NCBI GenBank assembly: GCA_965279735.1
Contig: OZ257260.1
Location: forward strand, 1,426,001 to 1,490,000
Source of the DNA: CAIUGU01 sp965279735
GTDB taxonomy: Bacteria; Pseudomonadota; Gammaproteobacteria; Steroidobacterales; Steroidobacteraceae
Direction: 5' to 3'
DNA: 64,000 nucleotides
Shown piece by piece: positions 1-8,207 of the stretch. The position numbers were made by a program, and so were the translations under genes. The stretch's first letter is position 1; each line of letters starts with the position of its first letter. The notes beneath the pieces were generated by a model, which was not told the DNA's origin, made no database searches, and saw only the letters and a program-made list of their open reading frames with translations.

Positions 1-449
1 GTGCCCAAGAGCTCGGGACGTCCTGGAACTTCACGATGGCCAACGACGCGGATCCAGTTGCGCTCCTGCAACGTCCGCATGATGGTCGAGCTGATGGATA
101 CGCCACGGATTTCCTCGATCTCGCCGCGCGTGATCGGCTGGCGATACGCAATCAACGCGAGCGTCTCCAGCAGTGCACGCGAATAGCGCGACGGACGTTC
201 CTGCCATAGACGCGATACCAGATCGACATACTTCGAGCGGACCTGGACACGCCAGCCGCTGGCGACCTCGCACAGCTCGATGCCACGGGATTCGTATTCG
301 GCGGCAAGCGCGAGCATGGCTTCGCGAACCTGGTCGGCCGTCGGTCGCTCGCGCTCTTCGAACAGCTCTATCACCTGCTGAATGGTGACAGGCCGTCCTG
401 CCGCCAGCAGGGTAGCTTCGATGAGAGAGGTCAGTTGCACGTCATTCAT
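1..449 (-). CDS. scpB: Segregation and condensation protein B, 3' end cut off by window
   Basis: ScpB is the kleisin-bound winged-helix partner of the SMC/ScpA complex that condenses and segregates the chromosome. Reading leftward from an ATG at 447-449 gives MNDVQLTSLIEATLLAAGRP, then the conserved ALIAYRQPITRGEIEEIRG segment, which is typical of ScpB. About 149 codons are visible; the C-terminus lies beyond base 1. It follows scpA on the same strand after 28 bases, the usual order. Family assignment is from remembered conservation; the start is supported by the match of the N-terminus to the family. Confidence 0.9.
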   Translation of the reverse strand, partial: MNDVQLTSLIEATLLAAGRPVTIQQVIELFEERERPTADQVREAMLALAAEYESRGIELCEVASGWRVQVRSKYVDLVSRLWQERPSRYSRALLETLALIAYRQPITRGEIEEIRGVSISSTIMRTLQERNWIRVVGHREVPGRPELLG

Positions 450-477
450 GGCAGGTTTCCATTGCGTTGAATCGCAA

Positions 478-1533
478 TCAGCCTTGGGTTGAGTCCGGGA
501 GTGTCGTGGCAGGAGGCAGGGTCGTCACGCTGTCGTCACCGACCGACGCGCCTTCCGGTTCCGCTTCATCCGGATCTTCATTTTCGTCAGGGTACGCGGG
601 TTGAGCCAGGGCCGCTTCGTTCTCGGCATCCGCATCCGTGCCGCCCACCACCGTGAGCTTGCCGGCCGCGGAAACTGGCCGTACATGGATGGGCTCGTAA
701 ACTTCAGCCTGCACGATTTCGATCAGGCCTTCGCGCATCAATTCGAGAATGGCACTGAACGTCACCGTCACGCCCATGCGTCCTTCTTCCGGCGCAAACA
801 GGGACGCGAAATCGACGAAGGCAGAACCTTCGAGCCGGCTCAGGATGTCCGACATGCGCTGGCGAACGGACAGGCGCTCCCGCTGCACGTGATGGTGCGC
901 GAACATCTCGGCGCGGCCCACCACATCCTTCAGCGCGAGCAGCATCTCCTGCAGGGTCACCTGCGGCACCATGCGGATCACTTTGCGGTCCACCAGTTCG
1001 GCGGACGTCGACAGTGCGTCGCGTTCGAGCCGATGCAGCCGGTCCATGTCCTCAGCGGCCTTCTTGAACCGTTCGTATTCCTGCAGCCGCCTGACCAGTT
1101 CGGCACGCGGATCTTCTTCTTCGCCACCTTCTTCGGGCCTGAGTCGCGGCAGCAGCATGCGCGACTTGATCTCCGCCAACATTGCGGCCATGAGCAGGTA
1201 TTCGCCGGCGAGCTCGAGCTGCAGGTTGTCCATCACCTCGATGTACTGCAGGTACTGCCGGGTCACCTCGGCGATCGGGATGTCGAGGATGTCCAGATTC
1301 TGCCGACGGATGAGATAGAGCAGCAGGTCGAGCGGCCCCTCAAACGCTTCAAGGAATACCTGCAAAGCGTCGGGAGGAATGTAGAGATCGCGAGGCATCT
1401 CGGTGAAGGCCTCACCTTCGACCATCGCGAACGGCATCTCCGACTGCTGGGGCGGCGGTATCCGCACCGATTCCGCTGCCACGAGTTCGCTGCCGGTGTC
1501 TTCCACAAGTTTGAGGTCGGGTTTCATCGGCAT
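478..1533 (-). CDS. scpA: Segregation and condensation protein A (kleisin)
   Basis: 351 residues. ScpA is the kleisin subunit that bridges the SMC heads. The family core begins near residue 57 with VFLEAFEGPLDLLLYLIRRQ and continues through ILDIPIAEVTRQYLQY and a region rich in MAAMLAEIKSRMLLP, all diagnostic. An unusually long N-terminal extension (about 55 residues) and an acidic, disordered tail after residue 300 are present. The start ATG at 1531-1533 lies 3 bases after the trpS stop, so the pair is probably co-transcribed with scpB. Confidence 0.95.
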   Translation of the reverse strand: MPMKPDLKLVEDTGSELVAAESVRIPPPQQSEMPFAMVEGEAFTEMPRDLYIPPDALQVFLEAFEGPLDLLLYLIRRQNLDILDIPIAEVTRQYLQYIEVMDNLQLELAGEYLLMAAMLAEIKSRMLLPRLRPEEGGEEEDPRAELVRRLQEYERFKKAAEDMDRLHRLERDALSTSAELVDRKVIRMVPQVTLQEMLLALKDVVGRAEMFAHHHVQRERLSVRQRMSDILSRLEGSAFVDFASLFAPEEGRMGVTVTFSAILELMREGLIEIVQAEVYEPIHVRPVSAAGKLTVVGGTDADAENEAALAQPAYPDENEDPDEAEPEGASVGDDSVTTLPPATTLPDSTQG

Positions 1534-1536
1534 GGC

Positions 1537-2754
1537 TCAACGATAGTTCATGCCCATGGCCTGGTGGACTTCTTCCAGCGTCTGGCGGGCGAGATCCCGC
1601 GCTTTCTCGCACCCTTCCGCGACAATCGTGCGCACGAGATCGGGGTTTTCCTCGTACTCGACCGCACGCTGCCGAATGATGGTGGTCTCTGCCACTACCC
1701 TGTCAGTGAGCTTCTTCTTGCAATCGAGGCACCCAATGCCCGCGGAGCGACAACCGGCCTGCACCCAAGCTTGAGTCTCCGCATCGGAATAGATCCGATG
1801 CAGATCCCAGACGGGACATTTATCGGGATCACCCGGATCCGTCCGGCGTACGCGTGCGGGATCCGTCTGCATCGTCCGCAGCTTCTGTGCCACTGAATCA
1901 GGGTCTTCCCGCAGGCCAATCGTATTGCCGTAGGACTTGGACATCTTGCGGCCGTCGAGTCCCGGAACTTTGGGTGTGGCCGTCAACAGCGCATCCGGCT
2001 CAACGAGGATGCTACGGCCGGTGCCTTCCAGGTGCCCCAGCAGGCGTTCCCGATCTGCAAGCGTCAGCCGGGCATTCGCTTCCAGCATCGAGCGCGCCTT
2101 TTCCAGCGCGAGCGCTTCGCCCTGCTCCTGGTACTGGCGGCGCAACTCGCGGTACTGCGTGGCGTTGCGGCTGCCGAGATTCTTGATGGCCTTTTCCACC
2201 CGCACTTCGAAATCGGGTTCGCGTCCGTAAAGATGATTGAAACGGCGCGCCACTTCGCGAGTGACTTCGACGTGCGCCACCTGGTCTTCACCGACCGGCA
2301 CGAAATTCGGCTTGTAGAGAAGGATGTCCGCACTCTGCAGCAGCGGATAGCCCAGGAAGCCGTAGGTCGCGAGATCGCGGTCCTTCAGTTGTTCCTGCTG
2401 ATCCTTGTACGTAGGCACGCGTTCCAGCCAGCCGAGTGGAGTGATCATCGACAGAAGCAGATGCAGCTCCGAATGCTCGGGCACTCGCGACTGGATGAAA
2501 ATCGTCGAGACCGCGGGATTGAGACCGGCTGCCAGCCAGTCGACGGCCATCTGCCAGACGAACGATTCCAGCTTCGACGGATCTTCGTAGCCGGTCGTAA
2601 GGGCATGTATGTCGGCCACGAAGAAGTAGCACTCGTACTGGTACTGCAGCTCCGTCCACGACTTGAGGGCACCGTGATAGTTGCCCAGGTGCAACTGGCC
2701 GGTGGGGCGCATGCCCGAGAGAACCCGTCGATTGGAAGCCGTGGTCGAACTCAA
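1537..2754 (-). CDS. trpS: Tryptophan-tRNA ligase
   Basis: 405 residues; class I aminoacyl-tRNA synthetase charging tRNA-Trp. The HIGH-like motif LHLGNYHG is at residues 21-28 and the KMSKS motif is in GRKMSKSYGN. The only in-frame start upstream of MRPTGQ is a TTG at 2752-2754, preceded by GAGGATGAG at suitable spacing, so a TTG start is likely. The insert around residues 190-250 makes it longer than the Bacillus type (about 330), matching the longer proteobacterial form. It leads an operon with scpA and scpB. Confidence 0.95.
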   Translation of the reverse strand: MSSTTASNRRVLSGMRPTGQLHLGNYHGALKSWTELQYQYECYFFVADIHALTTGYEDPSKLESFVWQMAVDWLAAGLNPAVSTIFIQSRVPEHSELHLLLSMITPLGWLERVPTYKDQQEQLKDRDLATYGFLGYPLLQSADILLYKPNFVPVGEDQVAHVEVTREVARRFNHLYGREPDFEVRVEKAIKNLGSRNATQYRELRRQYQEQGEALALEKARSMLEANARLTLADRERLLGHLEGTGRSILVEPDALLTATPKVPGLDGRKMSKSYGNTIGLREDPDSVAQKLRTMQTDPARVRRTDPGDPDKCPVWDLHRIYSDAETQAWVQAGCRSAGIGCLDCKKKLTDRVVAETTIIRQRAVEYEENPDLVRTIVAEGCEKARDLARQTLEEVHQAMGMNYR

Positions 2755-2944
2755 AACTCATCCTCGAAAGCGCGCCTGCTTTCGGGCAGATCGCGACTTC
2801 AATGCAATTGCTTTCAACAAGTTGAAGCGCCTTTGTAAGGCACTACGGAAAGTCAGGGTCAAGCGATCGTGAGGCACACTGCCAGCGCGGCGGATTATAC
2901 GCAGCTTTCTCAAATTCGAGTGCAGGTCAGGAGGCCCTGAGCGG

Positions 2945-3568
2945 TCACTCCAACGAGCTGACGTCACCCTTGCCATGACGGAGGACGACCGGCACGCCTG
3001 ATTCAAGGTCGATGACCGTCGTGGGCTCGAGGCCGCAATTCCCGCCGTCGATCACTGCGTCAACAACGCTGAACAGGCGCTCCTGGATTTCCGTGGCATC
3101 GGTCAGAGGCATGTCCTCACCGGGCAGCAGCAGCGTCGAACTCATCAACGGCTCGCCGAGCGCAGCCAATAACAATTGCGGTACCGGATGATCGGGAACC
3201 CGGATCCCGATCGTGCTGCGCTTGGAGTGCTGAAGCCGCTTCGGCACCTCTTTCGTTGCCTGCAGGATGAAAGTGTAAGGACCCGGCGTGAACGTCTTGA
3301 GGAAGCGGTATTGCTGGTTGCTTACCCGGGCAAACCGCGCGATCTCGGACAGGTCGCGGCAAACCAGGGTGAAGTGATGGTGCTTGTCGATTTCCCGGAT
3401 CCGCGCAATACGCTCCATCGCGGCTTTGTCCCCGATACGGCAGCCCAGCGCGTAGCAGGAATCGGTCGGATACACGACGACCCCACCGTCCTGAATGAGC
3501 TCGACCGCCTGCCTGATGAGCCGGGGCTGAGGGTCTTTCGGGTGAATCTCGAGATAGCGGCTGGGCAT
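2945..3568 (-). CDS. YciO/Sua5/YrdC-family protein (threonylcarbamoyl-AMP synthase-like)
   Basis: 207 residues from the ATG at 3566-3568. The fold binds RNA and nucleotides; Sua5/TsaC members make threonylcarbamoyl-AMP for the tRNA t6A modification, but the YciO branch has a less certain role. The protein carries the family segments GGVVVYPTDSCYALGC, RIREIDKHHHFTLVCRDLSE and STIGIRVPDHP. The KxR...T pattern is altered to REIDKHHHFT, which is typical of YciO rather than TsaC. An upstream in-frame extension to 3664 is open but matches nothing in the family and was not used. Confidence 0.85.
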   Translation of the reverse strand: MPSRYLEIHPKDPQPRLIRQAVELIQDGGVVVYPTDSCYALGCRIGDKAAMERIARIREIDKHHHFTLVCRDLSEIARFARVSNQQYRFLKTFTPGPYTFILQATKEVPKRLQHSKRSTIGIRVPDHPVPQLLLAALGEPLMSSTLLLPGEDMPLTDATEIQERLFSVVDAVIDGGNCGLEPTTVIDLESGVPVVLRHGKGDVSSLE

Positions 3569-3686
3569 GTTGTAAGGATGGGTCGCCGGCTGAAGGCCCG
3601 GGCGGGGCAGTTGGTTCGGGAATGGCGGTTTTGAGTATGATACTTGGATGAACATTTTCACCAACGCCTAAGGCTTCAGGCCCTCC

Positions 3687-4229
3687 ATGCAGTTGCTGTT
3701 CGACTTCTTCCCCGTGATCGCGTTCTTCGTCGCGTACAAGCTGGCCGATATCTACATCGCCACGGGAGTGATCATTGGCGCCGTCATCATCCAGATGGCA
3801 GTGCAGTGGATCCGCCACCGGAAGATCAGCCCGATGATGCTGATCTCAGCCGTGTTGGTACTTGTTTTCGGCACCATCACCCTGCTCGTCCATGACAAGG
3901 CCTTCATCCAGTGGAAGCCCACCGTCCTGAACTGGCTGTTCGCTGCCGGTTTCCTGGTCAGCCAGTTCGTCGGGGAGCAACCGGTCATCCAGCGACTGAT
4001 GGGAACCAACCTGACCCTGGAACGCCCGGTCTGGCTGAAGCTCAACCTGATGTGGGTCGCGTTCTTTGTGCTGATGGGCGCCCTCAACCTGTATGTCGTA
4101 CGAGCCTTTGATGAAAGCACCTGGGTCAATTTCAAGTTGTTCGGCATGCTCGGCCTGACGATGGTTTTTGCCCTGCTCCAGGGCGTCTGGCTGTCGTCCA
4201 AGCTGCCCGCTGACGAGCCTGGCAAGTAA
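3687..4229 (+). CDS. yciB: Septation protein A / inner membrane protein YciB
   Basis: 180 residues, almost entirely hydrophobic with about five membrane spans. The N-terminus MQLLFDFFPVIAFFVAYKL and the segments KPTVLNWLFA, WLKLNLMWVAFF and FKLFGMLGLTM are hallmarks of YciB (also called IspZ), an inner-membrane protein linked to septation and envelope synthesis. It starts 118 bases from the divergent YciO-type gene and is followed after 28 bases by the BolA-like gene, an arrangement common in gamma- and betaproteobacteria. Confidence 0.93.
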   Translation: MQLLFDFFPVIAFFVAYKLADIYIATGVIIGAVIIQMAVQWIRHRKISPMMLISAVLVLVFGTITLLVHDKAFIQWKPTVLNWLFAAGFLVSQFVGEQPVIQRLMGTNLTLERPVWLKLNLMWVAFFVLMGALNLYVVRAFDESTWVNFKLFGMLGLTMVFALLQGVWLSSKLPADEPGK

Positions 4230-4257
4230 CGCTCTTCCGGCTTCCAGAACCCCTGCC

Positions 4258-4563
4258 ATGACCCTGACCCGCCTCGAACGCATCCGTGCTCGCCTGGAAG
4301 ACGGACTGCACCCGGAAGATATCGACGTGATCGATGACAGCCACTTGCATGCCGGCCATGCGGGGGCTCGCGACGGGCGCGGGCACTTTCGTGTCTACAT
4401 CGTATCCAAGCAATTCGGTACCATGCGCCCCCTCCAGAGGCATCAGCTGGTTTATCAGACACTTGGCGACTTGATGCAGACTGACATCCACGCCCTGAGT
4501 ATTTCGGCCCAAACACCGGACGAAGCGCAATCCCGCAAGCCCGGTCATCTCAACCACCCTTAA
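4258..4563 (+). CDS. BolA-family protein
   Basis: 101 residues from the ATG at 4258. The order of conserved features fits BolA: an N-terminal helix with RIRARL, then the segment VIDDSHLHAGHAG, the strand GHFRVYIVSKQF, and LQRHQLVYQTLGDLMQTDIHALSI. BolA proteins bind [2Fe-2S] clusters together with monothiol glutaredoxins through the conserved histidines and act in iron homeostasis or gene regulation. The gene sits between yciB and a PpiC-type gene, 8 bases upstream of the latter, suggesting one transcript. Confidence 0.88.
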   Translation: MTLTRLERIRARLEDGLHPEDIDVIDDSHLHAGHAGARDGRGHFRVYIVSKQFGTMRPLQRHQLVYQTLGDLMQTDIHALSISAQTPDEAQSRKPGHLNHP

Positions 4564-4571
4564 GGATTTCT

Positions 4572-5411
4572 ATGAAACATCGTCATTCCGCAGTGGGGCT
4601 TGCCGCTACGCTGCTCCTGCTCACAGCCTGCGGCCAGGCAGGCACTCCGGGCGCTGCCGAGAGCGGCCCGTCCGTTGCAACCGTGAATGGACAGGCTGTC
4701 AGTTCTTCGGTGTTCGATCTCTATCTCGGCACGGTCTCGCAGCAGCCCGCCGAAAGCATCACTCCCGAGCAGAAGGCAGAGCTTCTCGATCAGCTGGTGG
4801 CCATGAAGCTCGCCGCGGATGCAGCGCAGAAGGCTGGCCTGGACAAGGGCAAGGACGTCGTCGCCCAGCTCGAGCTCACCCGCCTGAACGTGCTGGCCGA
4901 CGCCCAGTTCAAGAAGATGCTGGCTGACGGCCCAATCACTGATGCCGAAGTGCAGGCCGAATACGACACACAGATCGCGGCGATGCCCAAGGCGGGCGGT
5001 ACGGAATACAACGCGAGCCACATCCTGGTCGATAGCAAGGCAACGGCCGATGCCATCATCAAGGAACTCAAAGCCGGCGGTGATTTCGCCAAACTCGCCA
5101 AAGAGAAGTCGAAGGACGGGTCCAAGGACAACGGCGGCAGCCTCGGCTGGTTTACTCCTGAAACCATGGTGAAACCGTTTGCCGACGCAGTGGTGTCGCT
5201 CCAGAAGGGCAAGTACACCGAAGAGCCCGTCGAGTCACAGTTCGGCTGGCACGTGATCCTCCTGCAGGACTCACGGCCCGGCTCACCACCTCCCCCGCCT
5301 CCCGCGCTTGCCGATGTCCGCGATCGGGTAGTCCAGATCGTTCAACGCAAGAAATTGCAGGCTTATCTTGATGAGCTGCGGAAGGCCGCGACCATTCAGA
5401 AGACACTCTGA
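4572..5411 (+). CDS. PpiC-type (parvulin) peptidyl-prolyl isomerase lipoprotein
   Basis: 279 residues. A signal peptide ends in the lipobox LLTAC, with the acylated cysteine at residue 20. After a SurA-like helical N-region, a rotamase domain begins at about residue 148 with ASHILVDSKATAD and contains GGDFAKLAKEKSKDGSKDNG, GGSLGWF and FGWHVILL, all parvulin signatures. It should act on proline bonds of secreted proteins in the periplasm. A proline run (PPPPPP) follows the domain. It ends just before a strong terminator. Confidence 0.9.
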   Translation: MKHRHSAVGLAATLLLLTACGQAGTPGAAESGPSVATVNGQAVSSSVFDLYLGTVSQQPAESITPEQKAELLDQLVAMKLAADAAQKAGLDKGKDVVAQLELTRLNVLADAQFKKMLADGPITDAEVQAEYDTQIAAMPKAGGTEYNASHILVDSKATADAIIKELKAGGDFAKLAKEKSKDGSKDNGGSLGWFTPETMVKPFADAVVSLQKGKYTEEPVESQFGWHVILLQDSRPGSPPPPPPALADVRDRVVQIVQRKKLQAYLDELRKAATIQKTL

Positions 5412-5414
5412 GTG

Positions 5415-5464
5415 TCAAGCCGAATATTTGGCATTTCTTTCAAGAAAGTCGGCTTGATTCTTTT
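5415..5464 (+). terminator. Intrinsic terminator after the PpiC-type gene
   Basis: Perfect 9-bp inverted repeat TCAAGCCGA (5415-5423) / TCGGCTTGA (5449-5457), with an inner TTTCTT/AAGAAA pairing, followed directly by TTCTTTT. It starts 4 bases after the stop codon. This is the classic form of a Rho-independent terminator closing the yciB-bolA-ppiC transcript. Confidence 0.8.
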
Positions 5465-5488
5465 GATGCTTTGAAATAGATCGATCGT

Positions 5489-5524
5489 CCGACCTCTGAT
5501 CGCCGATGTGCGATCAGAGGTCGG
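5489..5524. repeat. Perfect 15-bp inverted repeat (hairpin)
   Basis: CCGACCTCTGATCGC (5489-5503) and GCGATCAGAGGTCGG (5510-5524) are exact reverse complements around a 6-base loop. No T-run follows, so it is either a second, bidirectional transcription stop or a DNA-level boundary marker at the left edge of the AT-richer island. Function unknown. Confidence 0.7.
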
Positions 5525-6014
5525 AGCTTTGAGGACTCATTCGAGTCCGTTGACGCCCCTCTGCGGGCGTATTCGAAATCAGATTGCTTAGTCCGCGCCG
5601 CCCACTTACGCGGCCTGCATCCTCATCTAAACCATCACGTCATGAGTAATTTCTAACTCAATGGCAAAGATGAAAATTAAGAAGCCTCCCACCGGATCGA
5701 TTTGCCTGTACCCAGGCATTTAACAGTTCGGCCGGCGACCCCAGAATTTGTCGCTTATGTCTTAAAGGCCGGGAACATTCCCTGCCGCCTTGGCTGAACA
5801 TAACCGCCTATTGGTTCCCGGGATGAAGCTCAGGACGCGCTTCATGTTCACCCCCTCCAATCCATGATTTTTCACCCTTTTTGCGCCCCGCTTCCCCCGC
5901 TGCAGGCCTCCCGCCCTCTCGACATTCTGTAACGTTCTTCCCAAATTATGTTCCATCGTTGACCCACGGGCTTCGTGGGATATATTTCCCGCCCAATAAT
6001 TGCGAGACACCGTA
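5525..6014. other. Intergenic region without a convincing gene
   Basis: About 490 bases of lower GC than the flanks. The open frames across it have no recognisable product. A 6-bp stem CCCACG/CGTGGG at 5963-5979 sits directly upstream of the DUF6502-like gene and may shape its leader. No tRNA, IS end or attachment site was recognised. Confidence 0.5.
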
Positions 6015-6902
6015 ATGACCGCGGCACTTGCACTCCTGCCACTTGCGCCTCGCTTTGGGCCACGCATGACCGAAGGCATTAAAGACCCGCTGCTCTCAGC
6101 CTTCCGGCACCTGTTAAGACCGTTGGTTCGAATACTGCTCCGCCAAGGGATTGCCGTTGGAGAGTTTGCTGACGTTGTAAAGCTTGTTTACGTGGAAATC
6201 GCGCAAAGCGAATTCAGCCTAACAAACCGGAAGCAGACCGACTCTCGTGTCGCAATTCTCACGGGACTCACTCGTAAAGAAGTCCATCGTTTGCGAGTGC
6301 ACGGCCCATCGTTTGGTAGCGCGAGCAACCTAAACCGTGTGGCTCGAGTGCTGCAAGGCTGGACGCAGGATCCAGAGTTCGTAGGTCCATACGGCGTTCC
6401 TCTGGAAATTCCGTTCTACGCAGCACAGGGGCTCAGCTTTTCTGAGCTAGTGCGCAAACACAGTGGCGATATGCCTCCGCGGGCGATTCTGGACGAGCTA
6501 GTGAGAGTCAAGGCGGTAATGGAAACGCCTGACGGGTATGTCCGCCTCCTCAACCGCACCTACCTCCCTTCACCACTGGATCCTGCGGGATTAGAGCGAC
6601 TAGGGAACGTCGTTCACTACTTCGTTGACACGGTTGATCACAACCTGCGGAAGAAATCCCAGGGAACCGGACGCTTTGAACGATATGCCTTAACGCTCGA
6701 AGGCATTTCACCCGCTGACTTTCCAGCCTTCGACAAGCTGATCCGCGAAAAAGGCCAAGAGCTCTTAGAGCTCTTAGATAACTGGCTCACCAGTCACGAG
6801 ATCAAAGGGGGCCACAAACTTCCGCCTGATCGATCCATAAAAACAGGCGTTGGAATATTTCATTTCATGGAAACAGAAACAGATGAGGACACCTCAATCT
6901 GA
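6015..6902 (+). CDS. DUF6502-like protein, copy 1 (putative HTH protein)
   Basis: 295 residues from the ATG at 6015 (a TTG at 6000 is a possible earlier start). The sequence shows an N-terminal helical region (HLLRPLVRILLRQGIAVGEF) followed by SRVAILTGLTRKEVHRLR, which reads like a helix-turn-helix. The C-terminal part has RFERYAL and EKGQELLELLDNWLTSHE. The gene at 8208-9041 is a clear paralogue with the same layout. No enzyme motif is visible. I recall this architecture as DUF6502; a DNA-binding role is my inference from the HTH-like stretch. Codon use is AT-richer than the neighbours, suggesting acquisition by transfer. Confidence 0.75.
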   Translation: MTAALALLPLAPRFGPRMTEGIKDPLLSAFRHLLRPLVRILLRQGIAVGEFADVVKLVYVEIAQSEFSLTNRKQTDSRVAILTGLTRKEVHRLRVHGPSFGSASNLNRVARVLQGWTQDPEFVGPYGVPLEIPFYAAQGLSFSELVRKHSGDMPPRAILDELVRVKAVMETPDGYVRLLNRTYLPSPLDPAGLERLGNVVHYFVDTVDHNLRKKSQGTGRFERYALTLEGISPADFPAFDKLIREKGQELLELLDNWLTSHEIKGGHKLPPDRSIKTGVGIFHFMETETDEDTSI

Positions 6903-6954
6903 TTCCCGGCATGCGGAATACGAGTTAGGTAGCTGAACAAGTCACATAAAAACC

Positions 6955-8172
6955 ATGCTCACAAGAAACCCAATTTTCTGCCTTGCTGCTCGGCTTGCTT
7001 TCGCTACTGCGGTACTCGCTGTTCCTACCGCCGTATTTTCTGAAGAAGTACTCGATTCCTACATATCTTCTCAAAGCTTTTCCTCCGTTCAGTTGCCACT
7101 CACGAATTCATCAAGCTCGTCGGAAAGAATTACCAAAGGTTTCGTCGCAGCATCTCCCGCGATTATTGGCCCCGTAGAAAAAATCGATCTCCGCGCTAAT
7201 CATCTTGTTGTCGCCGGTCAAGTTGTCGATATGCAAGGCCTGCAAATCGATCAATTTGAAATTGGCGACTACGTTCATGTTGATGGGGACGTCTCAGCAC
7301 AGGGCATTTCAAATGTTCAACTGCACAAGCTCGACGCCCGATACGTCTATGGAGCTTCTCTTACATACGTCGAAGGCTTCATATCTAGTGCAACCCCGCT
7401 GTCAGCAACCGCCAATATCGGGGCGCTAAATATCGAGTTCTCCCTGGCTCTATCTCACTCTCTTCCCACAGCAAATGCTGTAACGAAGGGAATTTACGTT
7501 CGCGCTGTAGGAATTCAAACGTCTGGCAATTACCTGATTTCCGCAGACCTTAGCGCCGATGGAGATGCTGCGAAGTGGGGTACCCCACTCATTGCCAAGG
7601 CCATCATCGGTGGTGACCGCAGTGCCAAGGCCATCATCGGCGGTGACCGCAGTGCCAAGGCCATCATCGGCGGTGACCGCAGTGCCAAGGCCATTGTTGG
7701 CGGTGACCGGAGTGCCAAGGCCATCATCGGTGGTGACCGCAGTGCCAAGGCCATTATTGGTGGTGACCGCAGTGCCAAGGCCATCATCGGTGGTGACCGC
7801 AGTGCCAAGGCCATTATTGGCGGTGACCGCAGTGCCAAGGCCATCATCGGTGGCGATCGCAGTGCCAAGGCCATTATTGGCGGTGACCGCAGTGCCAAGG
7901 CCATCATCGGTGGCGATCGCAGTGCCAAGGCCATTATTGGCGGTGACCGCAGTGCCAAGGCCATCATCGGTGGTGACCGCAGTGCCAAGGCCATTATTGG
8001 TGGTGACCGCAGTGCCAAGGCCATCATCGGTGGTGACCGCAGTGCCAAGGCCATTATTGGCGGTGACCGCAGTGCCAAGGCCATCATCGGTGGTGACCGC
8101 AGTGCCAAGGCCATTATTGGCGGTGACCGGAGTGCCAAGGTCATCATCGGTGGCGACCGGAGTGCCCAATAA
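6955..8172 (+). CDS. Exported protein with 19 tandem KAIIGGDRSA repeats
   Basis: 405 residues. Residues 1-29 form a signal peptide (likely cut after AVFS). Residues about 70-210 show two beta-rich segments, GPVEKIDLRANHLVVAGQVV and YVEGFISSATPLSATANIGA, resembling DUF5666/OB-like folds. Residues 215-404 are 19 copies of KAIIGGDRSA with only two substitutions (I to V in unit 4, A to V in unit 19); the protein ends in a single Gln. It lies 52 bases after one DUF6502-like gene and converges on the other. Function unknown; the repeat could build an elongated secreted or surface stalk. Gene call is sure, function is not. Confidence 0.8.
   Translation: MLTRNPIFCLAARLAFATAVLAVPTAVFSEEVLDSYISSQSFSSVQLPLTNSSSSSERITKGFVAASPAIIGPVEKIDLRANHLVVAGQVVDMQGLQIDQFEIGDYVHVDGDVSAQGISNVQLHKLDARYVYGASLTYVEGFISSATPLSATANIGALNIEFSLALSHSLPTANAVTKGIYVRAVGIQTSGNYLISADLSADGDAAKWGTPLIAKAIIGGDRSAKAIIGGDRSAKAIIGGDRSAKAIVGGDRSAKAIIGGDRSAKAIIGGDRSAKAIIGGDRSAKAIIGGDRSAKAIIGGDRSAKAIIGGDRSAKAIIGGDRSAKAIIGGDRSAKAIIGGDRSAKAIIGGDRSAKAIIGGDRSAKAIIGGDRSAKAIIGGDRSAKAIIGGDRSAKVIIGGDRSAQ
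7597..8166 (+). repeat. 19 contiguous 30-bp direct repeats inside the exported protein gene
   Basis: The unit is AAG GCC ATY ATY GGY GGY GAY CGS AGT GCC with no spacers, so this is a coding tandem array and not a CRISPR. From unit 5 on, ATC-ATC and ATT-ATT versions alternate strictly, giving a 60-bp higher-order period. A block of about 140 bp starting at 7711 recurs exactly at 7951. Units differ almost only at synonymous positions. Confidence 0.97.
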
Positions 8173-8207
8173 CACCACCGAATAAAATCTAGCGAGACTG
8201 AGAAACC

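Noticed and set aside
601..1896. 431-codon open frame opposite scpA and trpS
   Set aside because: It is antisense to two firmly identified genes and has no family features, only His/Arg-rich sequence from GC-rich codon shadowing.
5762..6079. 105-codon leftward frame in the gap before the first DUF6502-like gene
   Set aside because: No recognisable motif, and it overlaps the start of the divergent, better supported gene.
7597..8166. CRISPR array
   Set aside because: The repeats are directly contiguous, have no spacers and encode an in-frame decapeptide.
7450..8185. Long open frames on both strands across the repeat array
   Set aside because: A 30-bp unit without stops keeps every frame open; these frames lack starts, ribosome sites and sensible sequence.
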